A stretch of DNA of 64,000 nt. It comes from Rhabditoides inermis. Taxonomy: Eukaryota; Nematoda; Chromadorea; Rhabditida; Rhabditidae. The translations under genes were made by a program, and so were the position numbers. The notes under the pieces were generated by a model. The model ran no database searches, was not told where the DNA came from, and saw only the letters and a program-made list of their open reading frames with translations. Within the stretch, counting starts at the first letter, position 1, and each line of letters opens with the position of its first letter. This document shows positions 1-10,531 of the stretch, piece after piece. The stretch covers positions 159,683 through 223,682 of the forward strand of contig CAWZYM010000221.1 in the NCBI GenBank assembly GCA_963966185.1, in the 5' to 3' direction.

Positions 1-145
1 CGGAAAACAGTCTTGAAGGTCCTGGAAGTGTTTCATTTTTTAGCCACTTGCAACTTGCAACTTATTGTGTATGTATGAGTATGAGAGTATGTGTATGAAT
101 GTAACATAGTAACATCATCACGCAATTATTTTAGCTCAGTTATTG

Positions 146-217
146 GCCTATGTAGTATAGTGGTTAGTACTCCACGTTGTGGCCGTGGCGACACAGGTTC
201 GATTCCTGTCATAGGCA
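146..217 (+). tRNA. tRNA-His(GTG), His-a
   Basis: U1. 72 nt cloverleaf: 7-bp acceptor stem GCCTATG/CATAGGC with discriminator A, anticodon loop TTGTGGC reading GTG, T arm ACAGG-TTCGATT-CCTGT. B box GGTTCGATTCC. No CCA is encoded. The base before the gene is G in every copy; G-1 is normally added after transcription. A TTTT terminator follows. Confidence 0.97.

Positions 218-285
218 TTCCTTTTCCTTTCTCCGTTGTCCAGATCAAGCCTGCGCATATCCGATTTCTGGGAGATCAAGAACAA

Positions 286-357
286 GCGTCTGTGGTGTAA
301 TGGTCAGCATGGATGCCTTCCAAGCATTCGGCGGGGGTTCGATTCCCCCCAGACGCA
286..357 (+). tRNA. tRNA-Gly(TCC), Gly-a
   Basis: U1. 72 nt: acceptor GCGTCTG/CAGACGC, discriminator A, anticodon loop CTTCCAA reading TCC, T stem GGGGG/CCCCC. 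This copy has A to G in the variable loop, unlike the other Gly copies. TTTT follows. Confidence 0.96.

Positions 358-430
358 TGACATTTTGCAAATTTGTGAAAAGAATGAGTGCTCGGGCACG
401 AAACCGCTCAGTAAGAGCACTCTCACATGA

Positions 431-502
431 GCGTCTGTGGTGTAATGGTCAGCATGGATGCCTTCCAAGCATTCGACGGGGGTTCGATTCCCCCCAGACG
501 CA
431..502 (+). tRNA. tRNA-Gly(TCC), Gly-b
   Basis: U1. Same 72-nt gene as consensus Gly-a but with different flanks; terminator in CGTTTTG. Confidence 0.97.

Positions 503-599
503 TAACGTTTTGCCCTATTAAAAATAATTTCAGCATCACTACTCGCGTGCTTTTGCAGCGTGCGATCGAATATCGGCGGAGAATGGAGAGGAATCTGAA

Positions 600-672
600 G
601 CCTCGTTAGCTCAGTTGGTAGAGCGTTAGACTTTTAATCTAACGGCCACGGGTTCGAGTCCCGTACGGGGCT
600..672 (+). 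tRNA. tRNA-Lys(TTT)
   Basis: U1. 73 nt: acceptor GCCTCGT/ACGGGGC with one T-G wobble, D arm GCTC/GAGC, anticodon loop CTTTTAA reading TTT, T arm ACGGG-TTCGAGT-CCCGT. The base after the acceptor stem is T. TTTT and TTTTT follow. Confidence 0.97.

Positions 673-792
673 GTAATTTTGCTATTTTTGGATCAATGCT
701 ACTGATTCTTTCATCATTTCGCGGACGTACCTTGCAATCTTTGTCGGCGCCTTTTGCCAACACTTCCACGCTATTAGACAGCCGTTCTCTCG

Positions 793-864
793 GCCTATGT
801 AGTATAGTGGTTAGTACTCCACGTTGTGGCCGTGGCGACACAGGTTCGATTCCTGTCATAGGCA
793..864 (+). tRNA. tRNA-His(GTG), His-b
   Basis: U1. Gene identical to His-a; distinguished by its flanks and a TTTTT terminator. Confidence 0.97.

Positions 865-1077
865 TTTCCTTTTTGTAAACGTCGTCGCTCACGAAAAACT
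901 TTTGTCTGACCAACTTCGAATAAAGTTGATCGTGGGAGAACGGAAAACAGTCTTGAAGGTCCTGGAAGTGTTTCATTTTTTAGCCACTTGCAACTTGCAA
1001 CTTATTGTGTATGTATGAGTATGAGAGTATGTGTATGAATGTAACATCATCACGCAATTATTTTAGCTCAGTTATTG

Positions 1078-1149
1078 GCCTATGTAGTATAGTGGTTAGT
1101 ACTCCACGTTGTGGCCGTGGCGACACAGGTTCGATTCCTGTCATAGGCA
1078..1149 (+). tRNA. tRNA-His(GTG), His-a
   Basis: U2, consensus. Confidence 0.97.

Positions 1150-1217
1150 TTCCTTTTCCTTTCTCCGTTGTCCAGATCAAGCCTGCGCATATCCGATTTC
1201 TGGGAGATCAAGAACAA

Positions 1218-1289
1218 GCGTCTGTGGTGTAATGGTCAGCATGGATGCCTTCCAAGCATTCGACGGGGGTTCGATTCCCCCCAGACGCA
1218..1289 (+). tRNA. tRNA-Gly(TCC), Gly-a
   Basis: U2, consensus. Confidence 0.97.

Positions 1290-1362
1290 TGACATTTTGC
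1301 AAATTTGTGAAAAGAATGAGTGCTCGGGCACGAAACCGCTCAGTAAGAGCACTCTCACATGA

Positions 1363-1433
1363 GCGTCTGTGGTGTAATGGTCAGCATGGATGCCTTCCAA
1401 GCATTCGACGGGGGTTCGATTCCCCCAGACGCA
1363..1433 (+). tRNA. tRNA-Gly(TCC), Gly-b, 71-nt variant
   Basis: U2. One C is missing from the six-C run at the T-stem/acceptor boundary, so one pair of the T or acceptor stem cannot form. Possibly inactive, or a homopolymer miscall. Confidence 0.8.

Positions 1434-1530
1434 TAACGTTTTGCCCTATTAAAAATAATTTCAGCATCACTACTCGCGTGCTTTTGCAGCGTGCGATCGA
1501 ATATCGGCGGAGAATGGAGAGGAATCTGAA

Positions 1531-1603
1531 GCCTCGTTAGCTCAGTTGGTAGAGCGTTAGACTTTTAATCTAACGGCCACGGGTTCGAGTCCTGTACGGG
1601 GCT
1531..1603 (+). tRNA. tRNA-Lys(TTT)
   Basis: U2. 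C to T in the 3' T stem gives a G-T wobble. Confidence 0.95.

Positions 1604-1712
1604 GTAATTTTGCTATTTTTGGATCAATGCTACTGATTCTTTCATCATTTCGCGGACGTACCTTGCAATCTTTGTCGGCGCCTTTTGCCAACACTTCCAC
1701 GCTATTCTCTCG

Positions 1713-1784
1713 GCCTATGTAGTATAGTGGTTAGTACTACACGTTGTGGCCGTGGCGACACAGGTTCGATTCCTGTCATAGGCA
1713..1784 (+). tRNA. tRNA-His(GTG), His-b variant
   Basis: U2. C to A at the first anticodon-stem base leaves an A-G mismatch. A 12-bp upstream deletion accounts for the 920-bp unit. Confidence 0.9.

Positions 1785-1997
1785 TTTCCTTTTTGTAAAC
1801 GTCGTCGCTCACGAAAAACTTTTGTCTGACCAACTTCGAATAAAGTTGATCGTGGGAGAACGGAAAACAGTCTTGAAGGTCCTGGAAGTGTTTCATTTTT
1901 TAGCCACTTGCAACTTGCAACTTATTGTGTATGTATGAGTATGAGAGTATGTGTATGAATGTAACATCATCACGCAATTATTTTAGCTCAGTTATTG

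Positions 1998-2069
1998 GCC
2001 TATGTAGTATAGTGGTTAGTACTCCACGTTGTGGCCGTGGCGACACAGGTTCGATTCCTGTCATAGGCA
1998..2069 (+). tRNA. tRNA-His(GTG), His-a
   Basis: U3, consensus. Confidence 0.97.

Positions 2070-2137
2070 TTCCTTTTCCTTTCTCCGTTGTCCAGATCAA
2101 GCCTGCGCATATCCGATTTCTGGGAGATCAAGAACAA

Positions 2138-2209
2138 GCGTCTGTGGTGTAATGGTCAGCATGGATGCCTTCCAAGCATTCGACGGGGGTTCGATTCCCC
2201 CCAGACGCA
2138..2209 (+). tRNA. tRNA-Gly(TCC), Gly-a
   Basis: U3, consensus. Confidence 0.97.

Positions 2210-2282
2210 TGACATTTTGCAAATTTGTGAAAAGAATGAGTGCTCGGGCACGAAACCGCTCAGTAAGAGCACTCTCACATGA

Positions 2283-2354
2283 GCGTCTGTGGTGTAATGG
2301 TCAGCATGGATGCCTTCCAAGCATTCGACGGGGGTTCGATTCCCCCCAGACGCA
2283..2354 (+). 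tRNA. tRNA-Gly(TCC), Gly-b
   Basis: U3, consensus. Confidence 0.97.

Positions 2355-2451
2355 TAACGTTTTGCCCTATTAAAAATAATTTCAGCATCACTACTCGCGT
2401 GCTTTTGCAGCGTGCGATCGAATATCGGCGGAGAATGGAGAGGAATCTGAA

Positions 2452-2524
2452 GCCTCGTTAGCTCAGTTGGTAGAGCGTTAGACTTTTAATCTAACGGCCA
2501 CGGGTTCGAGTCCCGTACGGGGCT
2452..2524 (+). tRNA. tRNA-Lys(TTT)
   Basis: U3, consensus. Confidence 0.97.

Positions 2525-2644
2525 GTAATTTTGCTATTTTTGGATCAATGCTACTGATTCTTTCATCATTTCGCGGACGTACCTTGCAATCTTTGTCGGC
2601 GCCTTTTGCCAACACTTCCACGCTATTAGACAGCCGTTCTCTCG

Positions 2645-2716
2645 GCCTATGTAGTATAGTGGTTAGTACTCCACGTTGTGGCCGTGGCGACACAGGTTCG
2701 ATTCCTGTCATAGGCA
2645..2716 (+). tRNA. tRNA-His(GTG), His-b
   Basis: U3, consensus. 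Confidence 0.97.

Positions 2717-2929
2717 TTTCCTTTTTGTAAACGTCGTCGCTCACGAAAAACTTTTGTCTGACCAACTTCGAATAAAGTTGATCGTGGGAGAACGGAAAAC
2801 AGTCTTGAAGGTCCTGGAAGTGTTTCATTTTTTAGCCACTTGCAACTTGCAACTTATTGTGTATGTATGAGTATGAGAGTATGTGTATGAATGTAACATC
2901 ATCACGCAATTATTTTAGCTCAGTTATTG

Positions 2930-3001
2930 GCCTATGTAGTATAGTGGTTAGTACTCCACGTTGTGGCCGTGGCGACACAGGTTCGATTCCTGTCATAGGC
3001 A
2930..3001 (+). tRNA. tRNA-His(GTG), His-a
   Basis: U4, consensus. Confidence 0.97.

Positions 3002-3069
3002 TTCCTTTTCCTTTCTCCGTTGTCCAGATCAAGCCTGCGCATATCCGATTTCTGGGAGATCAAGAACAA

Positions 3070-3141
3070 GCGTCTGTGGTGTAATGGTCAGCATGGATGC
3101 CTTCCAAGCATTCGACGGGGGTTCGATTCCCCCCAGACGCA
3070..3141 (+). tRNA. tRNA-Gly(TCC), Gly-a
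   Basis: U4, consensus gene. The downstream spacer has T to C at 3157, shared with unit m4 of the other arm. Confidence 0.97.

Positions 3142-3214
3142 TGACATTTTGCAAATCTGTGAAAAGAATGAGTGCTCGGGCACGAAACCGCTCAGTAAGA
3201 GCACTCTCACATGA

Positions 3215-3286
3215 GCGTCTGTGGTGTAATGGTCAGCATGGATGCCTTCCAAGCATTCGACGGGGGTTCGATTCCCCCCAGACGCA
3215..3286 (+). tRNA. tRNA-Gly(TCC), Gly-b
   Basis: U4, consensus. Confidence 0.97.

Positions 3287-3383
3287 TAACGTTTTGCCCT
3301 ATTAAAAATAATTTCAGCATCACTACTCGCGTGCTTTTGCAGCGTGCGATCGAATATCGGCGGAGAATGGAGAGGAATCTGAA

Positions 3384-3456
3384 GCCTCGTTAGCTCAGTT
3401 GGTAGAGCGTTAGACTTTTAATCTAACGGCCACGGGTTCGAGTCCCGTACGGGGCT
3384..3456 (+). tRNA. tRNA-Lys(TTT)
   Basis: U4, consensus. 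Confidence 0.97.

Positions 3457-3576
3457 GTAATTTTGCTATTTTTGGATCAATGCTACTGATTCTTTCATCA
3501 TTTCGCGGACGTACCTTGCAATCTTTGTCGGCGCCTTTTGCCAACACTTCCACGCTATTAGACAGCCGTTCTCTCG

Positions 3577-3648
3577 GCCTATGTAGTATAGTGGTTAGTA
3601 CTCCACGTTGTGGCCGTGGCGACACAGGTTCGATTCCTGTCATAGGCA
3577..3648 (+). tRNA. tRNA-His(GTG), His-b
   Basis: U4, consensus. Confidence 0.97.

Positions 3649-3861
3649 TTTCCTTTTTGTAAACGTCGTCGCTCACGAAAAACTTTTGTCTGACCAACTT
3701 CGAATAAAGTTGATCGTGGGAGAACGGAAAACAGTCTTGAAGGTCCTGGAAGTGTTTCATTTTTTAGCCACTTGCAACTTGCAACTTATTGTGTATGTAT
3801 GAGTATGAGAGTATGTGTATGAATGTAACATCATCACGCAATTATTTTAGCTCAGTTATTG

Positions 3862-3933
3862 GCCTATGTAGTATAGTGGTTAGTACTCCACGTTGTGGCC
3901 GTGGCGACACAGGTTCGATTCCTGTCATAGGCA
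3862..3933 (+). tRNA. tRNA-His(GTG), His-a
   Basis: U5, consensus. Confidence 0.97.

Positions 3934-4001
3934 TTCCTTTTCCTTTCTCCGTTGTCCAGATCAAGCCTGCGCATATCCGATTTCTGGGAGATCAAGAACA
4001 A

Positions 4002-4073
4002 GCGTCTGTGGTGTAATGGTCAGCATGGATGCCTTCCAAGCATTCGACGGGGGTTCGATTCCCCCCAGACGCA
4002..4073 (+). tRNA. tRNA-Gly(TCC), Gly-a
   Basis: U5, consensus. Confidence 0.97.

Positions 4074-4146
4074 TGACATTTTGCAAATTTGTGAAAAGAA
4101 TGAGTGCTCGGGCACGAAACCGCTCAGTAAGAGCACTCTCACATGA

Positions 4147-4217
4147 GCGTCTGTGGTGTAATGGTCAGCATGGATGCCTTCCAAGCATTCGACGGGGGTT
4201 CGATTCCCCCAGACGCA
4147..4217 (+). tRNA. tRNA-Gly(TCC), Gly-b, 71-nt variant
   Basis: U5. Same one-C deletion as in U2. Confidence 0.8.

Positions 4218-4314
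4218 TAACGTTTTGCCCTATTAAAAATAATTTCAGCATCACTACTCGCGTGCTTTTGCAGCGTGCGATCGAATATCGGCGGAGAATG
4301 GAGAGGAATCTGAA

Positions 4315-4387
4315 GCCTCGTTAGCTCAGTTGGTAGAGCGTTAGACTTTTAATCTAACGGCCACGGGTTCGAGTCCCGTACGGGGCT
4315..4387 (+). tRNA. tRNA-Lys(TTT)
   Basis: U5, consensus. Confidence 0.97.

Positions 4388-4507
4388 GTAATTTTGCTAT
4401 TTTTGGATCAATGCTACTGATTCTTTCATCATTTCGCGGACGTACCTTGCAATCTTTGTCGGCGCCTTTTGCCAACACTTCCACGCTATTAGACAGCCGT
4501 TCTCTCG

Positions 4508-4579
4508 GCCTATGTAGTATAGTGGTTAGTACTCCACGTTGTGGCCGTGGCGACACAGGTTCGATTCCTGTCATAGGCA
4508..4579 (+). tRNA. tRNA-His(GTG), His-b
   Basis: U5, consensus. Confidence 0.97.

Positions 4580-4792
4580 TTTCCTTTTTGTAAACGTCGT
4601 CGCTCACGAAAAACTTTTGTCTGACCAACTTCGAATAAAGTTGATCGTGGGAGAACGGAAAACAGTCTTGAAGGTCCTGGAAGTGTTTCATTTTTTAGCC
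4701 ACTTGCAACTTGCAACTTATTGTGTATGTATGAGTATGAGAGTATGTGTATGAATGTAACATCATCACGCAATTATTTTAGCTCAGTTATTG

Positions 4793-4864
4793 GCCTATGT
4801 AGTATAGTGGTTAGTACTCCACGTTGTGGCCGTGGCGACACAGGTTCGATTCCTGTCATAGGCA
4793..4864 (+). tRNA. tRNA-His(GTG), His-a
   Basis: U6, consensus. Confidence 0.97.

Positions 4865-4932
4865 TTCCTTTTCCTTTCTCCGTTGTCCAGATCAAGCCTG
4901 CGCATATCCGATTTCTGGGAGATCAAGAACAA

Positions 4933-5004
4933 GCGTCTGTGGTGTAATGGTCAGCATGGATGCCTTCCAAGCATTCGACGGGGGTTCGATTCCCCCCAGA
5001 CGCA
4933..5004 (+). tRNA. tRNA-Gly(TCC), Gly-a
   Basis: U6, consensus. Confidence 0.97.

Positions 5005-5077
5005 TGACATTTTGCAAATTTGTGAAAAGAATGAGTGCTCGGGCACGAAACCGCTCAGTAAGAGCACTCTCACATGA

Positions 5078-5149
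5078 GCGTCTGTGGTGTAATGGTCAGC
5101 ATGGATGCCTTCCAAGCATTCGACGGGGGTTCGATTCCCCCCAGACGCA
5078..5149 (+). tRNA. tRNA-Gly(TCC), Gly-b
   Basis: U6, consensus. Confidence 0.97.

Positions 5150-5246
5150 TAACGTTTTGCCCTATTAAAAATAATTTCAGCATCACTACTCGCGTGCTTT
5201 TGCAGCGTGCGATCGAATATCGGCGGAGAATGGAGAGGAATCTGAA

Positions 5247-5319
5247 GCCTCGTTAGCTCAGTTGGTAGAGCGTTAGACTTTTAATCTAACGGCCACGGGT
5301 TCGAGTCCCGTACGGGGCT
5247..5319 (+). tRNA. tRNA-Lys(TTT)
   Basis: U6, consensus. Confidence 0.97.

Positions 5320-5439
5320 GTAATTTTGCTATTTTTGGATCAATGCTACTGATTCTTTCATCATTTCGCGGACGTACCTTGCAATCTTTGTCGGCGCCTT
5401 TTGCCAACACTTCCACGCTATTAGACAGCCGTTCTCTCG

Positions 5440-5511
5440 GCCTATGTAGTATAGTGGTTAGTACTCCACGTTGTGGCCGTGGCGACACAGGTTCGATTCC
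5501 TGTCATAGGCA
5440..5511 (+). tRNA. tRNA-His(GTG), His-b
   Basis: U6, consensus. Confidence 0.97.

Positions 5512-5724
5512 TTTCCTTTTTGTAAACGTCGTCGCTCACGAAAAACTTTTGTCTGACCAACTTCGAATAAAGTTGATCGTGGGAGAACGGAAAACAGTCT
5601 TGAAGGTCCTGGAAGTGTTTCATTTTTTAGCCACTTGCAACTTGCAACTTATTGTGTATGTATGAGTATGAGAGTATGTGTATGAATGTAACATCATCAC
5701 GCAATTATTTTAGCTCAGTTATTG

Positions 5725-5796
5725 GCCTATGTAGTATAGTGGTTAGTACTCCACGTTGTGGCCGTGGCGACACAGGTTCGATTCCTGTCATAGGCA
5725..5796 (+). tRNA. tRNA-His(GTG), His-a
   Basis: U7, consensus. Confidence 0.97.

Positions 5797-5864
5797 TTCC
5801 TTTTCCTTTCTCCGTTGTCCAGATCAAGCCTGCGCATATCCGATTTCTGGGAGATCAAGAACAA

Positions 5865-5936
5865 GCGTCTGTGGTGTAATGGTCAGCATGGATGCCTTCC
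5901 AAGCATTCGACGGGGGTTCGATTCCCCCCAGACGCA
5865..5936 (+). tRNA. tRNA-Gly(TCC), Gly-a
   Basis: U7, consensus. Confidence 0.97.

Positions 5937-6009
5937 TGACATTTTGCAAATTTGTGAAAAGAATGAGTGCTCGGGCACGAAACCGCTCAGTAAGAGCACT
6001 CTCACATGA

Positions 6010-6081
6010 GCGTCTGTGGTGTAATGGTCAGCATGGATGCCTTCCAAGCATTCGACGGGGGTTCGATTCCCCCCAGACGCA
6010..6081 (+). tRNA. tRNA-Gly(TCC), Gly-b
   Basis: U7, consensus. Confidence 0.97.

Positions 6082-6178
6082 TAACGTTTTGCCCTATTAA
6101 AAATAATTTCAGCATCACTACTCGCGTGCTTTTGCAGCGTGCGATCGAATATCGGCGGAGAATGGAGAGGAATCTGAA

Positions 6179-6251
6179 GCCTCGTTAGCTCAGTTGGTAG
6201 AGCGTTAGACTTTTAATCTAACGGCCACGGGTTCGAGTCCCGTACGGGGCT
6179..6251 (+). tRNA. tRNA-Lys(TTT)
   Basis: U7, consensus. 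Confidence 0.97.

Positions 6252-6371
6252 GTAATTTTGCTATTTTTGGATCAATGCTACTGATTCTTTCATCATTTCG
6301 CGGACGTACCTTGCAATCTTTGTCGGCGCCTTTTGCCAACACTTCCACGCTATTAGACAGCCGTTCTCTCG

Positions 6372-6443
6372 GCCTATGTAGTATAGTGGTTAGTACTCCA
6401 CGTTGTGGCCGTGGCGACACAGGTTCGATTCCTGTCATAGGCA
6372..6443 (+). tRNA. tRNA-His(GTG), His-b
   Basis: U7, consensus. Confidence 0.97.

Positions 6444-6656
6444 TTTCCTTTTTGTAAACGTCGTCGCTCACGAAAAACTTTTGTCTGACCAACTTCGAAT
6501 AAAGTTGATCGTGGGAGAACGGAAAACAGTCTTGAAGGTCCTGGAAGTGTTTCATTTTTTAGCCACTTGCAACTTGCAACTTATTGTGTATGTATGAGTA
6601 TGAGAGTATGTGTATGAATGTAACATCATCACGCAATTATTTTAGCTCAGTTATTG

Positions 6657-6728
6657 GCCTATGTAGTATAGTGGTTAGTACTCCACGTTGTGGCCGTGGC
6701 GACACAGGTTCGATTCCTGTCATAGGCA
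6657..6728 (+). tRNA. tRNA-His(GTG), His-a
   Basis: U8, consensus. Confidence 0.97.

Positions 6729-6796
6729 TTCCTTTTCCTTTCTCCGTTGTCCAGATCAAGCCTGCGCATATCCGATTTCTGGGAGATCAAGAACAA

Positions 6797-6868
6797 GCGT
6801 CTGTGGTGTAATGGTCAGCATGGATGCCTTCCAAGCATTCGACGGGGGTTCGATTCCCCCCAGACGCA
6797..6868 (+). tRNA. tRNA-Gly(TCC), Gly-a
   Basis: U8, consensus. Confidence 0.97.

Positions 6869-6941
6869 TGACATTTTGCAAATTTGTGAAAAGAATGAGT
6901 GCTCGGGCACGAAACCGCTCAGTAAGAGCACTCTCACATGA

Positions 6942-7013
6942 GCGTCTGTGGTGTAATGGTCAGCATGGATGCCTTCCAAGCATTCGACGGGGGTTCGATT
7001 CCCCCCAGACGCA
6942..7013 (+). tRNA. tRNA-Gly(TCC), Gly-b
   Basis: U8, consensus. Confidence 0.97.

Positions 7014-7110
7014 TAACGTTTTGCCCTATTAAAAATAATTTCAGCATCACTACTCGCGTGCTTTTGCAGCGTGCGATCGAATATCGGCGGAGAATGGAGA
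7101 GGAATCTGAA

Positions 7111-7183
7111 GCCTCGTTAGCTCAGTTGGTAGAGCGTTAGACTTTTAATCTAACGGCCACGGGTTCGAGTCCCGTACGGGGCT
7111..7183 (+). tRNA. tRNA-Lys(TTT)
   Basis: U8, consensus. Confidence 0.97.

Positions 7184-7303
7184 GTAATTTTGCTATTTTT
7201 GGATCAATGCTACTGATTCTTTCATCATTTCGCGGACGTACCTTGCAATCTTTGTCGGCGCCTTTTGCCAACACTTCCACGCTATTAGACAGCCGTTCTC
7301 TCG

Positions 7304-7375
7304 GCCTATGTAGTATAGTGGTTAGTACTCCACGTTGTGGCCGTGGCGACACAGGTTCGATTCCTGTCATAGGCA
7304..7375 (+). tRNA. tRNA-His(GTG), His-b
   Basis: U8, consensus. Confidence 0.97.

Positions 7376-7588
7376 TTTCCTTTTTGTAAACGTCGTCGCT
7401 CACGAAAAACTTTTGTCTGACCAACTTCGAATAAAGTTGATCGTGGGAGAACGGAAAACAGTCTTGAAGGTCCTGGAAGTGTTTCATTTTTTAGCCACTT
7501 GCAACTTGCAACTTATTGTGTATGTATGAGTATGAGAGTATGTGTATGAATGTAACATCATCACGCAATTATTTTAGCTCAGTTATTG

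Positions 7589-7660
7589 GCCTATGTAGTA
7601 TAGTGGTTAGTACTCCACGTTGTGGCCGTGGCGACACAGGTTCGATTCCTGTCATAGGCA
7589..7660 (+). tRNA. tRNA-His(GTG), His-a
   Basis: U9, consensus. Confidence 0.97.

Positions 7661-7728
7661 TTCCTTTTCCTTTCTCCGTTGTCCAGATCAAGCCTGCGCA
7701 TATCCGATTTCTGGGAGATCAAGAACAA

Positions 7729-7800
7729 GCGTCTGTGGTGTAATGGTCAGCATGGATGCCTTCCAAGCATTCGACGGGGGTTCGATTCCCCCCAGACGCA
7729..7800 (+). tRNA. tRNA-Gly(TCC), Gly-a
   Basis: U9, consensus. Confidence 0.97.

Positions 7801-7873
7801 TGACATTTTGCAAATTTGTGAAAAGAATGAGTGCTCGGGCACGAAACCGCTCAGTAAGAGCACTCTCACATGA

Positions 7874-7945
7874 GCGTCTGTGGTGTAATGGTCAGCATGG
7901 ATGCCTTCCAAGCATTCGACGGGGGTTCGATTCCCCCCAGACGCA
7874..7945 (+). tRNA. 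tRNA-Gly(TCC), Gly-b
   Basis: U9, consensus. Confidence 0.97.

Positions 7946-8042
7946 TAACGTTTTGCCCTATTAAAAATAATTTCAGCATCACTACTCGCGTGCTTTTGCA
8001 GCGTGCGATCGAATATCGGCGGAGAATGGAGAGGAATCTGAA

Positions 8043-8115
8043 GCCTCGTTAGCTCAGTTGGTAGAGCGTTAGACTTTTAATCTAACGGCCACGGGTTCGA
8101 GTCCCGTACGGGGCT
8043..8115 (+). tRNA. tRNA-Lys(TTT)
   Basis: U9, consensus. Confidence 0.97.

Positions 8116-8235
8116 GTAATTTTGCTATTTTTGGATCAATGCTACTGATTCTTTCATCATTTCGCGGACGTACCTTGCAATCTTTGTCGGCGCCTTTTGC
8201 CAACACTTCCACGCTATTAGACAGCCGTTCTCTCG

Positions 8236-8307
8236 GCCTATGTAGTATAGTGGTTAGTACTCCACGTTGTGGCCGTGGCGACACAGGTTCGATTCCTGTC
8301 ATAGGCA
8236..8307 (+). tRNA. tRNA-His(GTG), His-b
   Basis: U9, consensus. 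Confidence 0.97.

Positions 8308-8527
8308 TTTCCTTTTTGTAAACGTCGTCGCTCACGAAAAACTTTTGTCTGACCAACTTCGAATAAAGTTGATCGTGGGAGAACGGAAAACAGTCTTGAA
8401 GGTCCTGGAAGTGTTTCATTTTTTAGCCACTTGCAACTTGCAACTTATTGTGTATGTATGAGTAATGAGTATGAGAGTATGTGTATGAATGTAACATCAT
8501 CACGCAATTATTTTAGCTCAGTTATTG

Positions 8528-8599
8528 GCCTATGTAGTATAGTGGTTAGTACTCCACGTTGTGGCCGTGGCGACACAGGTTCGATTCCTGTCATAGGCA
8528..8599 (+). tRNA. tRNA-His(GTG), His-a
   Basis: U10. Gene consensus; the 5' spacer carries the 7-bp insertion. Confidence 0.97.

Positions 8600-8667
8600 T
8601 TCCTTTTCCTTTCTCCGTTGTCCAGATCAAGCCTGCGCATATCCGATTTCTGGGAGATCAAGAACAA

Positions 8668-8739
8668 GCGTCTGTGGTGTAATGGTCAGCATGGATGCCT
8701 TCCAAGCATTCGACGGGGGTTCGATTCCCCCCAGACGCA
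8668..8739 (+). tRNA. tRNA-Gly(TCC), Gly-a
   Basis: U10, consensus. Confidence 0.97.

Positions 8740-8812
8740 TGACATTTTGCAAATTTGTGAAAAGAATGAGTGCTCGGGCACGAAACCGCTCAGTAAGAGC
8801 ACTCTCACATGA

Positions 8813-8884
8813 GCGTCTGTGGTGTAATGGTCAGCATGGATGCCTTCCAAGCATTCGACGGGGGTTCGATTCCCCCCAGACGCA
8813..8884 (+). tRNA. tRNA-Gly(TCC), Gly-b
   Basis: U10, consensus. Confidence 0.97.

Positions 8885-8981
8885 TAACGTTTTGCCCTAT
8901 TAAAAATAATTTCAGCATCACTACTCGCGTGCTTTTGCAGCGTGCGATCGAATATCGGCGGAGAATGGAGAGGAATCTGAA

Positions 8982-9054
8982 GCCTCGTTAGCTCAGTTGG
9001 TAGAGCGTTAGACTTTTAATCTAACGGCCACGGGTTCGAGTCCCGTACGGGGCT
8982..9054 (+). tRNA. tRNA-Lys(TTT)
   Basis: U10, consensus. Confidence 0.97.

Positions 9055-9174
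9055 GTAATTTTGCTATTTTTGGATCAATGCTACTGATTCTTTCATCATT
9101 TCGCGGACGTACCTTGCAATCTTTGTCGGCGCCTTTTGCCAACACTTCCACGCTATTAGACAGCCGTTCTCTCG

Positions 9175-9246
9175 GCCTATGTAGTATAGTGGTTAGTACT
9201 CCACGTTGTGGCCGTGGCGACACAGGTTCGATTCCTGTCATAGGCA
9175..9246 (+). tRNA. tRNA-His(GTG), His-b
   Basis: U10, consensus. Confidence 0.97.

Positions 9247-9459
9247 TTTCCTTTTTGTAAACGTCGTCGCTCACGAAAAACTTTTGTCTGACCAACTTCG
9301 AATAAAGTTGATCGTGGGAGAACGGAAAACAGTCTTGAAGGTCCTGGAAGTGTTTCATTTTTTAGCCACTTGCAACTTGCAACTTATTGTGTATGTATGA
9401 GTATGAGAGTATGTGTATGAATGTAACATCATCACGCAATTATTTTAGCTCAGTTATTG

Positions 9460-9531
9460 GCCTATGTAGTATAGTGGTTAGTACTCCACGTTGTGGCCGT
9501 GGCGACACAGGTTCGATTCCTGTCATAGGCA
9460..9531 (+). tRNA. 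tRNA-His(GTG), His-a
   Basis: U11, consensus. Confidence 0.97.

Positions 9532-9599
9532 TTCCTTTTCCTTTCTCCGTTGTCCAGATCAAGCCTGCGCATATCCGATTTCTGGGAGATCAAGAACAA

Positions 9600-9671
9600 G
9601 CGTCTGTGGTGTAATGGTCAGCATGGATGCCTTCCAAGCATTCGACGGGGGTTCGGTTCCCCCCAGACGCA
9600..9671 (+). tRNA. tRNA-Gly(TCC), Gly-a, A58G variant
   Basis: U11. T loop TTCGGTT instead of TTCGATT (9656). Position 58 is nearly invariant A and lies inside the B box. Confidence 0.88.

Positions 9672-9744
9672 TGACATTTTGCAAATTTGTGAAAAGAATG
9701 AGTGCTCGGGCACGAAACCGCTCAGTAAGAGCACTCTCACATGA

Positions 9745-9816
9745 GCGTCTGTGGTGTAATGGTCAGCATGGATGCCTTCCAAGCATTCGACGGGGGTTCG
9801 ATTCCCCCCAGACGCA
9745..9816 (+). tRNA. tRNA-Gly(TCC), Gly-b
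   Basis: U11, consensus. Confidence 0.97.

Positions 9817-9913
9817 TAACGTTTTGCCCTATTAAAAATAATTTCAGCATCACTACTCGCGTGCTTTTGCAGCGTGCGATCGAATATCGGCGGAGAATGG
9901 AGAGGAATCTGAA

Positions 9914-9986
9914 GCCTCGTTAGCTCAGTTGGTAGAGCGTTAGACTTTTAATCTAACGGCCACGGGTTCGAGTCCCGTACGGGGCT
9914..9986 (+). tRNA. tRNA-Lys(TTT)
   Basis: U11, consensus. Confidence 0.97.

Positions 9987-10106
9987 GTAATTTTGCTATT
10001 TTTGGATCAATGCTACTGATTCTTTCATCATTTCGCGGACGTACCTTGCAATCTTTGTCGGCGCCTTTTGCCAACACTTCCACGCTATTAGACAGCCGTT
10101 CTCTCG

Positions 10107-10178
10107 GCCTATGTAGTATAGTGGTTAGTACTCCACGTTGTGGCCGTGGCGACACAGGTTCGATTCCTGTCATAGGCA
10107..10178 (+). tRNA. tRNA-His(GTG), His-b
   Basis: U11, consensus. Confidence 0.97.

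Positions 10179-10391
10179 TTTCCTTTTTGTAAACGTCGTC
10201 GCTCACGAAAAACTTTTGTCTGACCAACTTCGAATAAAGTTGATCGTGGGAGAACGGAAAACAGTCTTGAAGGTCCTGGAAGTGTTTCATTTTTTAGCCA
10301 CTTGCAACTTGCAACTTATTGTGTATGTATGAGTATGAGAGTATGTGTATGAATGTAACATCATCACGCAATTATTTTAGCTCAGTTATTG

Positions 10392-10463
10392 GCCTATGTA
10401 GTATAGTGGTTAGTACTCCACGTTGTGGCCGTGGCGACACAGGTTCGATTCCTGTCATAGGCA
10392..10463 (+). tRNA. tRNA-His(GTG), His-a
   Basis: U12, consensus. Confidence 0.97.
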
Positions 10464-10531
10464 TTCCTTTTCCTTTCTCCGTTGTCCAGATCAAGCCTGC
10501 GCATATCCGATTTCTGGGAGATCAAGAACAA